From Thermomicrobiales bacterium (lineage in GTDB: Bacteria; Chloroflexota; Chloroflexia; Thermomicrobiales; UBA6265), in assembly GCA_019637585.1 (NCBI GenBank), contig JAHBVL010000005.1, forward strand, positions 124,001 to 188,000: a stretch of DNA of 64,000 nt, written 5' to 3'. Below, in pieces: positions 7,884 through 16,900 of the stretch. Each line of letters starts with the position of its first letter. Position 1 is the stretch's first letter. The notes under the pieces were generated by a model. It saw only the letters and a program-made list of their open reading frames with translations, did not search any database and was not told the DNA's origin. The position numbers were made by a program, and so were the translations under genes.

Positions 7884-9740
7884 ATGAGCGCGCAGCTTCC
7901 AAATGTCGGCAGGCCAAAAGGTGGCGCCTGGCGACGCCTCCAGGACGAAGGGATCGTCTGGGAGGGTCAGGTTCTGGTCACGGGAGACGAAACCGATCTC
8001 GCCGCCCTCCTGATCGTCACCAACGAACGCCTCGCATTCGTTCGAGGCGGCAATGTCGTTCTCGATATCGAACGGGACTGGCTCGATCCCGCTCCGGTGC
8101 TTCGTCGTACCGGCACGGTCCAGCTCTGGGTATCCCCACCAGACGATCCGGTCGCAGAATCACTGACTTTCATCGCCAGGGACGGCCGCGACGAAGCCGC
8201 CGTTGTCCTTTCGCTGATCACCGGGCATGGAAGCTATGGCTCCGCCTACCGAATGCCGGCCTACGCGCCCGAGTATGACTCTCCCGTTCCCGACTACCCG
8301 GTTGCGCCATCCCGCCGTCATACAGAATTCGATCCCTACGGATACGCACCGGAACCAAAACCACTACCGGTCTTTTCGCTGCTCGATGACGACGATTTTC
8401 CGCCGGTCGTCACTGGCGAAACCGAGCAGGGGATACCCGCCTGGGAAGAGGCGATCGCTGAAGCACTGGAACCAGGCACGTTGCTACAGCTGGCGGGATC
8501 GTTGCGACAACCCAATGATCCGATCAGACCACTGGACGGTTTCGACTCGAAATACACACGCGATCGGCGGGCATGGGTCATCCGTCTGGTTGGTCTGTTT
8601 GCACTCGTCGCGATTGGCTCGATCGTCGCCAGCGGACTGCTGCCCAGCGCAAATGACATCCGCGGGTTGATCGATGACAAGACCACGCCGGTCGTGGTCG
8701 CCCAGGCCAACACTCCAACGTCGACGCCGGCCGAAACGCCGTTGTCCATCGCCGAGAGTGCTCAGACGACCGAGCCGACGGCCACCGCGACGCAGGCAGG
8801 TCCGTCGACGTCTGATCCCCGCAATCCCACGGTCGTGCCCATCGAAACAGGAATCGCGCTGGGTGTCGGTGGCGACACCACGCACATGCCGGCTCCCCCG
8901 ACTGAAACCGCCGCACCGGACGTTGAAGTGGCTCCCTCCGCGACCGCCGAACCGTCGGAGCTGGCCCAGGCCGCTCAGGAAACCGAAACGGTGACGGCCA
9001 TCATTCCCGATCCGGACGAGAACTTCACGCCGGAACCGACTGCCACGACCGAGGTCGCCGAACCGACCGAATCGCCGGTAGAAACCGCGACAGAAGTCCC
9101 CGCCTCGACATCTGAGCCGGAAACGTCCGCGGATCCGGCTGATGCAACGAACGCTGGCCTCCGTGTCGATCTGAAAGAAGTGCATCGTGGCGAGCGTCTT
9201 CCGGACCTGACCCTGGGACGCAATTCGATTGGCGAATGGGTGGTCATTCTCGTCGACGTGACGAATGAGACAACTGCCCCTGTGGAACTGTCGATGAGCA
9301 CCATTCAGCTGGTTCCCAACGCCGACCCGCAGGGAGCGGTATCGCTCGATTCGGCATCCAGCGCCGTCGCGTCCTATCTCGGTATGACACCCACCGTTCG
9401 ATCGGATGAGTCGGCGACCATCCCGGCCGGTGGTGTGCAACAGCTGGCGCTCGTTTTCAGCATTCCTGCTGGAGTGGGTGACGTGACGCTGCAATTTGGC
9501 GACGAATCGTTCGATCTGACCAATGGCGCGTCGCAAACCGCCGGTCTCACCGACGGCGTCCAATCGATGAGCGCCACATTTGCACCTTCCTCATCTGCGG
9601 CTGGTTCCTCCGTGGCTGCGGAGCCGACGCCGGCCAGTTTTCGGGGCGGCAATCGTTTCGCCGGTTGGCTGACCGGCGAAGCGCCTGCCGAAGCGGCAGC
9701 GAATCCCACGGCTGAGATCCCCGATGCCGGCATCTGGTAA
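7884..9740 (+). CDS. Membrane protein with N-terminal PH/GRAM-like domain, Pro/Thr-rich stalk and DUF4352-like domain
   Basis: 618 residues. The N-terminal 115 or so residues (WEGQVLVTGDETDLAALLIVTN...) look like a GRAM/PH-type domain. A single membrane helix follows near residue 235-255 (VIRLVGLFALVAIGSIVASG). Next comes about 160 residues rich in Thr, Pro, Ala and Glu, a probable extracellular stalk, then a beta-rich domain (VILVDVTNETTAPVEL...) resembling DUF4352. The predicted topology is inside-to-outside. The ATG 7884 was preferred because GAGGGA lies 10 bases upstream; the frame also allows 7863. It overlaps the next gene by 17 bases. The role is unknown. Confidence 0.65.
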   Translation: MSAQLPNVGRPKGGAWRRLQDEGIVWEGQVLVTGDETDLAALLIVTNERLAFVRGGNVVLDIERDWLDPAPVLRRTGTVQLWVSPPDDPVAESLTFIARDGRDEAAVVLSLITGHGSYGSAYRMPAYAPEYDSPVPDYPVAPSRRHTEFDPYGYAPEPKPLPVFSLLDDDDFPPVVTGETEQGIPAWEEAIAEALEPGTLLQLAGSLRQPNDPIRPLDGFDSKYTRDRRAWVIRLVGLFALVAIGSIVASGLLPSANDIRGLIDDKTTPVVVAQANTPTSTPAETPLSIAESAQTTEPTATATQAGPSTSDPRNPTVVPIETGIALGVGGDTTHMPAPPTETAAPDVEVAPSATAEPSELAQAAQETETVTAIIPDPDENFTPEPTATTEVAEPTESPVETATEVPASTSEPETSADPADATNAGLRVDLKEVHRGERLPDLTLGRNSIGEWVVILVDVTNETTAPVELSMSTIQLVPNADPQGAVSLDSASSAVASYLGMTPTVRSDESATIPAGGVQQLALVFSIPAGVGDVTLQFGDESFDLTNGASQTAGLTDGVQSMSATFAPSSSAAGSSVAAEPTPASFRGGNRFAGWLTGEAPAEAAANPTAEIPDAGIW

Positions 9741-10902
9741 GAGCGCTGTCTATCGGACATTCCTGTTGCCGGGTGAAATGCGGTTTGGCTGGGGTGTCAG
9801 CGAGACCGCTGGTGAGGTCGCTGCCGAGCTCGGGGCTGGACGGGTCACGATTGTCACCGACGCGGGTCTGATCGCGGCTGGTCTCGTTCAACCGGTGCAA
9901 CAGCAGCTGCGGGACCGGCGTATCGACACGCTGGTCTTTTCGCAGGTCAGCCCGAATCCCCGCGACACCGAAGTCTTGCTGGCGGCCGAAGCGATGGCGG
10001 AGCATCAGAGCGATCTGGTGATCGCGATCGGCGGAGGCAGCCCGATCGATCTGGCGAAGGCTGCGGTTGGCATCGCCACCAATGGCGGAGCGCCGCAGGA
10101 TTGGGTTGCTCCGGCGACGTTTCCCGCGAAACCGTTGCCGCTGGTCGCCATTCCAACCACTGCCGGCACCGGCAGCGAAGTGACTCGCAGCTCGGTGATC
10201 AACGACACGACACGGAACATCAAGATCTCGCTCCGCGACTCGCGAATCGCCGCGGTGATCGGGCTGGTCGATCCCGGGCTAACGATGGGACTCCCGGCAC
10301 ACTTGACCGCATCAACCGGTATGGATGCGCTGACCCATGCCATCGAAGCCTATACCTGCAAACGAGCCACCCCGGTCACCGATGCGCTGGCGCTGCATGC
10401 CATGAAACTGATTGCTGAGAACCTCGATGCTGCCGTGCAGGATGGTTCCAACCGTGATGCTCGCGAAGGCATGATGCTGGGCAGCATGATTGCCGGCATG
10501 GCGTTCAGCAACAGCGATGTCGCGTCGGTGCACTGCATCGCCGAAGCCATCGGCGGCCGGTACGACACCCCTCACGGCGTGGCCAACTCGCTTTTCCTGC
10601 CCTTCCTCTTCCAGCACAACGCGACGGCCGATATCGAGCGCCATGCCGATGTGGCCAGGGCGTTGGGCGTGGCCCAGCCGGAGCAGTCCGCCGCCGACGC
10701 AGCGCAGTCGGCCGCTGACTACCTCGTCAGCCTCGGCCAGTCGATCGGCATTCCGCCCCTCAAGGCAATTCCCAGGATCAAACCGGAAGACTTCCCCTGG
10801 ATCGCCGCTGCATCCTTTCAGAATCTCTCGAATGGCAGCAGTGCCCGGGAGATGGATGAAGCCGCCTATCTGAGCATCCTCGACAGCGCCTGGAACGCAT
10901 AG
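9724..10902 (+). CDS. Iron-containing (group III) alcohol dehydrogenase
   Basis: 392 residues, normal for the family of cytoplasmic NAD(P)-dependent dehydrogenases. Seen: the dinucleotide-binding GGGSPIDLAKA, the AIPTTAGTGSEVTR block, and the metal-binding GMDALTHAIEAY and PHGVANSLFLP segments, which hold the conserved Asp and His ligands. The substrate cannot be read from sequence; 1,3-propanediol, butanol, lactaldehyde and maleylacetate reductases share this fold. The start overlaps the preceding membrane-protein gene by 17 bases, suggesting translational coupling, although no functional link is obvious. Confidence 0.92.
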   Translation: MPASGKSAVYRTFLLPGEMRFGWGVSETAGEVAAELGAGRVTIVTDAGLIAAGLVQPVQQQLRDRRIDTLVFSQVSPNPRDTEVLLAAEAMAEHQSDLVIAIGGGSPIDLAKAAVGIATNGGAPQDWVAPATFPAKPLPLVAIPTTAGTGSEVTRSSVINDTTRNIKISLRDSRIAAVIGLVDPGLTMGLPAHLTASTGMDALTHAIEAYTCKRATPVTDALALHAMKLIAENLDAAVQDGSNRDAREGMMLGSMIAGMAFSNSDVASVHCIAEAIGGRYDTPHGVANSLFLPFLFQHNATADIERHADVARALGVAQPEQSAADAAQSAADYLVSLGQSIGIPPLKAIPRIKPEDFPWIAAASFQNLSNGSSAREMDEAAYLSILDSAWNA

Positions 10903-11012
10903 CCAGCTGCATGGTGTGCTGCCACTTCCTCATGCGCTCACCAGGACAAAACAGGTAGACTGTCCACCTGCACCGCGATCAGTTGTGATGCCCCACGATG
11001 GGGGGATGAGCG

Positions 11013-11093
11013 ATGCGACAGGTTCCAGCCGATGGGCTGGATGTTGATGAGTTGCGGCAGCGGTTGCTGCTGTCAGAAGCGAGAACACCATGA
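11013..11093 (+). CDS. Possible 26-codon upstream ORF coupled to the DUF349 gene
   Basis: An ATG at 11013, preceded by GGGGGA at 7 bases, opens a frame encoding MRQVPADGLDVDELRQRLLL and six more residues. Its TGA overlaps the ATG of the next gene as ATGA (11090-11093). The downstream gene has only a poor ribosome site of its own. This arrangement is typical of translational coupling. It may be a regulatory micro-ORF or a chance frame. Confidence 0.35.
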   Translation: MRQVPADGLDVDELRQRLLLSEARTP

Positions 11094-13000
11094 TGAACGG
11101 CGAACAGCCCGGCGAGGGGACTGCGGAAGACGTGACGACAGCATTCGACAGTCCAACGGCTGACGAAGCTGAGGCGATGGTATCGGAAACATTGGGAGCG
11201 CCGGAAACGGTGGAGATCGTCGCGGCAGTCGACGCATCGGAAAGCGACGAAGCGAGCGACGAGAGCAACGCTTCATCGGAAGAGGAAGCCGCCGCTGAAC
11301 CCGTCGCCGAGGCCACCGAGCCTTCACCGACGATTGACGCGGAGATTCCCACTCCCCCATCCGAGCCTGAAACCGCTGGCGATTCCTCCGGTAGTGACGT
11401 CGAGCAGCCGGTCGACGAAGTACCGGTATCCGTCGGGGCCGTTCTGGCCGCAGACGCCATCGCGGCATCCGCTCCCGCTCCCGAACCGGAAGTGCCTGCA
11501 GAGCCAGACACGCCCGTCGTCGTGGCCACCGAGCTCACCTGGGGATTCATCGACACCGAGGGACGCGTTCATCAGAAAACGACCGAGCGGTTTCGCGGCC
11601 GCGTCATTGGCAAGATTCACGGAGGCAGCGGCGAGCCGCAAATCGCCGAGTTCGAGTCCAACTTCGGACCGCTGGTCAAAGAAGTCGAGCTGCTGGAAAA
11701 AGACGTTTCAGAAGCGAAGAACAAGGTCGCAGTTCTCGGACGCGTTCGCAAGATGAAAACGACCGCAGGACGCTCCGAGGCGCTGGGCGACTTCGACGAT
11801 CTCTTCGCCCGGCTGCTGACCCTCGAAACGACCGTTCAGACGGAAATCGACGAGCGTCGCGCCGCCAAGGAAGCACTCATCACCCGTGCTGAGGAGATGA
11901 AGGACTCGACCGACTGGAAAGTCACCGGTGAAGCCTACAAAGCGCTCTTCCTGGAATGGAAGGAAGTCGGCGCGTCGGGCCGGGAAGCGGACGATGCACT
12001 CTGGGCGCGGTTCATCGCCGCCCGGGAGTCGTTCAACACGCGACGGTCGGAGCACTTCAACCAGCGACAGGAACAATGGGAAGAAAACCGCCTGCTCAAG
12101 CAGGATCTCATCGTCCGGGCTCATGAGCTCTCGACCTCCGATCAATGGCGACAGACCAGCGACGCGTTGCGTAGCCTCTTCGATGAGTGGAAGAAGATCG
12201 GCAGCGCCGGCCGGCAGTCTGATGAGGAGCTGTGGCAACAGTTTAGGGGCGCGCAACAGCATTTCTACGATCGCCGCGCCGCCACTTGGGAGGATGGGCG
12301 CAAGCTTAAGGAAGCGCTGTGCCAGCGGGCCGAGGACCTTCGCGAATCGACCGACTGGGAAGCAACGGTCGAAGAGATGAAGGGCATGATGGCCGAGTGG
12401 AAAACCGTCGGCACTACCGGCAAACGGGATGTCGACGACGCTCTGTGGAACCGCTTCAGAGCCGCCCAGAATGCCTTTTTCGACAAGCGTTATGCGGAGG
12501 CATCGGCGCGCGAGCAGGAAGAGCGAAGCAAGCTGCAGCGCAAGGACGAGATCACGACGAGCATCGAAGCACTTGCCTATTCGTCCGACCCGGTTGCGGC
12601 GGCCGAAGAAGCCGCTGTCTTGCGAGCCGAGTTCGACACCTTGCCCCCTCTGCGCAAGGACAAGGACGAAGCGCTTCAGCGGCGTATCCGCAAGGCGATG
12701 GGCGATATCCGCGTCAACGCGGCTGCCGAAGGAGCCCGCCGTGCCGTCTCCTGGCAGGGCAAGCTCCGGGAAGCCCTCGAGCGCTCGCAGGATCAGATCG
12801 AGAGTCTGCAGCAGACGGTTGTCAATCAAGAATCGACCCTGGCCGATGTCCGGAGCCAGCTCGCGTCGGCGTCCGCCGATGACACTGCCGCTCTGGAACA
12901 GCAAGTCCAGGAGTTGAACGAGAGCATCTCCTACAACAAAGCCGAAATCGATCGTCTGCAGGGGTCGATGAGCGAGATCCAGGGGAGCGTCGAAGTCTAG
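11090..13000 (+). CDS. DUF349 repeat protein with acidic N-terminus
   Basis: 636 residues. Residues 1-140 are acidic and low in complexity (Glu/Asp/Ala/Pro). A short conserved block, TWGFIDTEGRVHQKTTERF, starts near 148. Three DUF349 repeats follow at about 260-323, 337-400 and 406-470, each with the pattern W(K)...G...(D)LWxxFxxAxxxFxxxR. Residues 560-632 are predicted coiled coil. DUF349 proteins are cytoplasmic and helical and have been linked to nucleic-acid or ribosome binding, but no activity is established for this one. The stop is followed by a REP array. Confidence 0.8.
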   Translation: MMNGEQPGEGTAEDVTTAFDSPTADEAEAMVSETLGAPETVEIVAAVDASESDEASDESNASSEEEAAAEPVAEATEPSPTIDAEIPTPPSEPETAGDSSGSDVEQPVDEVPVSVGAVLAADAIAASAPAPEPEVPAEPDTPVVVATELTWGFIDTEGRVHQKTTERFRGRVIGKIHGGSGEPQIAEFESNFGPLVKEVELLEKDVSEAKNKVAVLGRVRKMKTTAGRSEALGDFDDLFARLLTLETTVQTEIDERRAAKEALITRAEEMKDSTDWKVTGEAYKALFLEWKEVGASGREADDALWARFIAARESFNTRRSEHFNQRQEQWEENRLLKQDLIVRAHELSTSDQWRQTSDALRSLFDEWKKIGSAGRQSDEELWQQFRGAQQHFYDRRAATWEDGRKLKEALCQRAEDLRESTDWEATVEEMKGMMAEWKTVGTTGKRDVDDALWNRFRAAQNAFFDKRYAEASAREQEERSKLQRKDEITTSIEALAYSSDPVAAAEEAAVLRAEFDTLPPLRKDKDEALQRRIRKAMGDIRVNAAAEGARRAVSWQGKLREALERSQDQIESLQQTVVNQESTLADVRSQLASASADDTAALEQQVQELNESISYNKAEIDRLQGSMSEIQGSVEV

Positions 13001-13028
13001 AATCCGCCAGTCGCTGGCGAACGGATTT

Positions 13029-13313
13029 GGCAAGGCAGGCCTTGCCGCTACATCGGCGCGGACGCTGCCGCGGTGACGGCATTTGGCAAGGCAGGCCTTG
13101 CCGCTACATCGGCGCGGATGCTGCTGCGGTGACGGGGTTTGGCAAGGCGGGCCTTGCCGCTACATCGGCACGGACACGGCCGCGGCGATGGCATTTGGCA
13201 AGGCAGGCCTTGCCGCTACATTGACACGGACACGGCCGCGGCGATGGCATTTGGCAAGGCAGGCCTTGCCGCTACATTGACACGGATCGTGTAGCGGCGA
13301 GGCCTGCCTCGCC
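13029..13313. repeat. Tandem REP array: five 56-base units plus one inverted REP
   Basis: Five units with an exact 56-base period start at about 13025, 13081, 13137, 13193 and 13249. Each contains GGCAAGGC-(A/G)G-GCCTTGCC followed by GCTAC. On the minus strand this reads GTAGCGGC followed by the palindrome, so each copy is a GTAG-headed REP. A sixth, slightly diverged copy (13291-13313) is in the opposite orientation and closes the array as an inverted pair. The array fills the gap between two convergent genes, a classic REP location. The open frames through it are period artefacts. Confidence 0.9.
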
Positions 13314-13383
13314 CCTCGGTCACCGGCGACGGGATCTCGCAACGCACGCGGTGCCACGCTGCCGACTGCCGACTGCCGCCAAC

Positions 13384-14169
13384 CTACTCTCTCTCCTCGA
13401 CCTGAAATCTCCGCCAGGGCATGGCCAGCCGCTCGATCAACAGGACGATGCCGAAGAGGGTTATGGCCATGACCGACAACACAACGACACAGGCGAAAAC
13501 GTAGTCGGTCCGCAGACTGGCATTGGCCAGCACGATCGCGTGACCGAGCCCTGAGTCGGATCCGACGAACTCCCCAATGACGGCGCCAATCACAGCCACC
13601 GACACAGCCACCTTCAATCCGGAAAAGAAGGCCGGCATGGCGCCCGGCGCCTGAACGATGAGAAACCGCTGGAACCGGCTGGCGCCCATCGTCCGCAGAA
13701 GATCGAGCGTTTCCCGGTCGGCGGAACGAAGGCCATCGACTGTCGCCACCGTTATCGGGAAAAAGGCGATGAGCGCGGTCATGATCACTTTGGGCGCCAG
13801 TCCATGCCCGAACCAGATCAGAAGGAGCGGCGCCAGCGCCACCACGGGAATGGCCTGACTGGCGATGACCAGTGGCCAGGCCGCCCGCTCCAGAATCCGC
13901 GACGCATGGATGCCAATCGCCATCGCCACCCCGGCGACAATAGCCACCGCCAGACCAGCGACCACTTCCTCCAGCGTGACCCATGCGTTCCTGGCCAGCG
14001 AAGAGCGATCCTCCCAAAGGGTGCGGATCACCTGTGACGGCGCGGGCAGGTACCAGTCCGGCGTGTTGCGGACCTCCACCCAGATCTGCCAGGCCACAGC
14101 CAGCCCGAGAAGCAAGAGCAGAGGCGGCAGCCAGCGGCCGGTATGTCGCCACAGCGTCCGGCCGGTCAT
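13384..14169 (-). CDS. ABC transporter permease, NitT/TauT (SsuC/ThiX) type
   Basis: 261 residues with six or so predicted membrane helices. The cytoplasmic EAA loop reads LDLLRTMGASRFQRFLIVQAPG, as in permeases for nitrate, sulfonates, taurine or pyrimidine precursors. The start ATG overlaps the stop of the ATPase gene as ATGA (14166-14169), so the two are co-translated. No periplasmic binding protein gene is adjacent, so the substrate is undetermined. Confidence 0.88.
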   Translation of the reverse strand: MTGRTLWRHTGRWLPPLLLLLGLAVAWQIWVEVRNTPDWYLPAPSQVIRTLWEDRSSLARNAWVTLEEVVAGLAVAIVAGVAMAIGIHASRILERAAWPLVIASQAIPVVALAPLLLIWFGHGLAPKVIMTALIAFFPITVATVDGLRSADRETLDLLRTMGASRFQRFLIVQAPGAMPAFFSGLKVAVSVAVIGAVIGEFVGSDSGLGHAIVLANASLRTDYVFACVVVLSVMAITLFGIVLLIERLAMPWRRFQVEERE

Positions 14170-14969
14170 GAGCCTGCTCCGGCATGCACCAATCCCAGCT
14201 GCTCCAGCAGACGAATGCGGGCCGCGACAAATGCCGCGCTGGCGATCATGTCGCGCGTGCGAGGTCGGGGCAACACCACCGGTTCCTGGTGAATGACCCG
14301 CCCGGGCCGGCCGGAAAGCACCACGACCCGATCGGCGAGCAGAATCGCCTCGTCCACATCATGGGTCACCAGCAGTGCCGACCGCTGATCCCGGGAGAGG
14401 ACATCGAGAAGCCAGTCCTGAGCCGATGCTCGGGTCAGCGCGTCGAGCGACCCAAATGGCTCGTCCAAAAGAATGAGCCGCTGACCGCCAAGCATGGTCC
14501 GGACGAACGCCACCCGCTGCCGCATCCCCCCCGAGAGTTGAGCGGGATAGACCGTTTCGAACCCCTGCAATCCCAGATCGATGAACCGCTGTGTGGCCTG
14601 ATCTCGCGCCGTTCGCCGGTCGACTCCCTTCACCTCGAGCGCCAGCGCCGCATTGGCCACAGCCGTCCGCCATGGCAACAGGAGATCGCGTTGCTGCATG
14701 TAGGCCGACCGGCCCAACCGGCGCTCGGCAGCATGGATTTCTCCGAAAAGGCGAATCTCTCCCCGATCGGGTTCGATGAGGCCAGCCACGATGTCCAGCA
14801 GGGTGCTTTTTCCCGAACCGGACGGCCCGATCAGGGCAACGAATTCACCCTCTCCCACATCGAGATCGACCCGATCGAGCACGGGGAGGATCGCTCCCTG
14901 CTCGGCGTAGGTCGCGGAGAGATCGCGAATCGACAAGATCGGCTTGGGTTGTCCGGGAGCGCTGGCCAA
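14166..14969 (-). CDS. ABC transporter ATP-binding protein, NitT/TauT (SsuB/ThiZ) type
   Basis: Energises the permease encoded next to it. Walker A GPSGSGKST, signature LSGGMRQR, Walker B RLILLDEPFG and the switch histidine in LLVTHDVDEA are all present. I prefer the TTG start at 14969 because GAGGGA lies 8 bases upstream and the family sequence (ILSIRDLSATY) begins soon after. The open frame continues to an ATG at 15041. The pair lacks a solute-binding protein here, which must be encoded elsewhere or be lost. Confidence 0.88.
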   Translation of the reverse strand: MASAPGQPKPILSIRDLSATYAEQGAILPVLDRVDLDVGEGEFVALIGPSGSGKSTLLDIVAGLIEPDRGEIRLFGEIHAAERRLGRSAYMQQRDLLLPWRTAVANAALALEVKGVDRRTARDQATQRFIDLGLQGFETVYPAQLSGGMRQRVAFVRTMLGGQRLILLDEPFGSLDALTRASAQDWLLDVLSRDQRSALLVTHDVDEAILLADRVVVLSGRPGRVIHQEPVVLPRPRTRDMIASAAFVAARIRLLEQLGLVHAGAGS

Positions 14970-15115
14970 CGATCGTTCCCTCTCTGCCCGCTGATGTCCG
15001 CCGCGATTGTATGCGGTGGGAATCCATCCGGAGGCGACCATGGTTTAGACTCCAGGGTCGAATTCGCCCTGATCCAACAGGGACGATCCTTGCTGGCCTG
15101 ACCCGGATACGCGAC

Positions 15116-16576
15116 GTGTCGACCGCTCACCACCACCCTTCACTGAAATCGCAGATACCCGCTGCCCATCTCGCTATCGTGGAACGCCTGGGCCAGACGT
15201 TTCATGCCGCGGGCAAAGAGCTCGTGCTGGTCGGCGGCATTGTGAGGGACATGTTGCTCGAGATCGAGCTGCCCGCCGATCTCGATTTCGCCACTAATGC
15301 CCTGCCGGAAGAAACGGAAGAGCTCGGTCTCGCGGCCGGCGCGGAATCGTCGTATCTCATTGGCGCTCACTTCGGAACAGTCGGACTCGTGTTCCGGCTC
15401 CCAAACGAGGATATGGTCAATGTGGAAATCACCACCTATCGGGCCGAGCACTATCCCGACGACACGCGCAAACCTGCCGTCGAGTGGGGAGAAACGCTGG
15501 AGGACGATCTCAGTCGCCGCGATTTCACGGTCAATGCCATGGCGGCCGATCCACTCACCGGCGAAATCATCGACCCCTACGGCGGACAGGCTGATCTGGC
15601 TATGGCCATCATTCGGGCAGTTGGCGATCCCGAGGCCCGGTTTCGCGAGGACCCTCTCCGGCTCTTGCGCGGCGCGCGGTTCGTTGCGCAGCTCGGCTTT
15701 GCGGTGGAAGCCCGGACGTTCGACGCCATGATCGCCCAGGCGCCGAGTCTGGCCAGAATCAGCAAAGAGCGCATCTACGCCGAGCTGACCAGACTCCTGA
15801 CGGGGCCATACGCCTCGCACGGACTCGATACCCTGGCAGATACCGGCCAGTTTCAGCAGGTCTTGCCGGATATCGCGTTTCTACCGGACGAGTCGCCATT
15901 GCCCGGCGGCCCTCACCGGGAAAAGGACCTCTGGGAACACACCAAGCGGGTGGTCGATCGTTCCGCCGCCCGGCCGGTCGTCCGCTGGTCGGCATTGCTC
16001 CACGATGCGGGGAAACCGCTCTGTCGTGCGATCTCTCCCAGTGGCGAAATCCACTTCATCGGACACGAACGAGAGGGAGGGGTGCTGGCGTCGAAAGTGC
16101 TGGCCAGACTCAACGCCGACCGGGCCACCCAAACCGCCGTTCGCCGGATCGTGGAGCTGCACGGGCGGCCCGAATCGTACGACGACTCCTGGACCGACAG
16201 CGCGGTCCGCCGCCTGATGCTCGATGCGGGCGATCAGCTCGACGATCTGCTCGAGCTGGTGGCGGCCGATGTCACCTCCGCGCGTACGGAAAAGCAAACG
16301 GCGGCCCGAAAGCGAATCGACGCCCTGCGCGCCCACATCGCCAGACTTGAGGCCGAACGCGCGCTCGGTGACTATCAGAGTCCGCTCGACGGTCAGGAGC
16401 TGATGGCGCTGTTCAACAGGCCACCAGGAAAGTGGATCGGCGACATCAAGGACGCATTGCGTGAAATGGTCATCGACGGCGACCTGGAGCCCGAGGACAA
16501 GAGCGGCGCTTCGTCCATCGCCACCCGGCTCCTGGCGATGCTCGATCAGGGGAAGGGCGTCGATACAGTATCCTGA
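15116..16576 (+). CDS. cca: CCA tRNA nucleotidyltransferase / poly(A) polymerase family with HD domain
   Basis: Adds or repairs the 3' CCA end of tRNAs in the cytoplasm. Seen: LVGGIVRDMLL and the DLDFAT carboxylates of the nucleotidyltransferase head, RRDFTVNAMA, EDPLRLLRGARFVAQLGF, and an HD hydrolase motif LLHDAGKP around residue 300. About 486 residues if the GTG at 15116 is used. The frame is open back to 15011, but the extra N-terminus is unlike the family. A poly(A) polymerase cannot be excluded from sequence alone, but it is the only such gene in the window. Confidence 0.9.
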   Translation: MSTAHHHPSLKSQIPAAHLAIVERLGQTFHAAGKELVLVGGIVRDMLLEIELPADLDFATNALPEETEELGLAAGAESSYLIGAHFGTVGLVFRLPNEDMVNVEITTYRAEHYPDDTRKPAVEWGETLEDDLSRRDFTVNAMAADPLTGEIIDPYGGQADLAMAIIRAVGDPEARFREDPLRLLRGARFVAQLGFAVEARTFDAMIAQAPSLARISKERIYAELTRLLTGPYASHGLDTLADTGQFQQVLPDIAFLPDESPLPGGPHREKDLWEHTKRVVDRSAARPVVRWSALLHDAGKPLCRAISPSGEIHFIGHEREGGVLASKVLARLNADRATQTAVRRIVELHGRPESYDDSWTDSAVRRLMLDAGDQLDDLLELVAADVTSARTEKQTAARKRIDALRAHIARLEAERALGDYQSPLDGQELMALFNRPPGKWIGDIKDALREMVIDGDLEPEDKSGASSIATRLLAMLDQGKGVDTVS

Positions 16577-16615
16577 TCGGTAGACGTTGTGGGCGCTTGT
16601 GCACGGAGAAGTCTG

Positions 16616-16900
16616 GTGAAAGAAACCACGGATCATGGCAAATCGATGGAAGACCTTCTCGAATCAGCAGAGCTTACTCCGCAGGAGCTCTCTCGCCTGA
16701 TCGATATCCCTCTCGACGCAATCACCCGTGCCGCTTTCGCCGGCGACTTGAAGGCGAGGATCGTCAATCACGACATCATCAGCATCAGTCGCGACGACGC
16801 TCTCGCCTGGTTGAAATCCCGGTCGGGAACCCGACGGCCGTCGCGGTCGTGGGTTGCCTCGAATCACCGCCACCGCGCGCCGCCGGCCTATCCTCGATAG
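16616..16900 (+). CDS. Small protein with a MerR/excisionase-like helix-turn-helix
   Basis: 94 residues from GTG 16616, which has GGAGAA 5 bases upstream. The core, MEDLLESAELTPQELSRLID followed by ITRAAFAGDL and DDALAWLKSR, resembles the helix-turn-helix fold of excisionase/MerR-like DNA-binding domains, in which a trailing helix ends in a similar W-L-x-x-R. The C-terminus is basic. The last 13 bases overlap the convergent thermonuclease gene. Function unknown; the HTH assignment is by eye. Confidence 0.5.
   Translation: MKETTDHGKSMEDLLESAELTPQELSRLIDIPLDAITRAAFAGDLKARIVNHDIISISRDDALAWLKSRSGTRRPSRSWVASNHRHRAPPAYPR

Noticed and set aside
11708-13033. 441-codon minus-strand open frame over the DUF349 gene
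   Set aside because: Shadow of the repeat protein; no signature and no ribosome site.
13027-13280. Small open frames reading MARQALPLHRRG repeats
   Set aside because: They are produced by the 56-base REP array; no ribosome site and no conserved protein.
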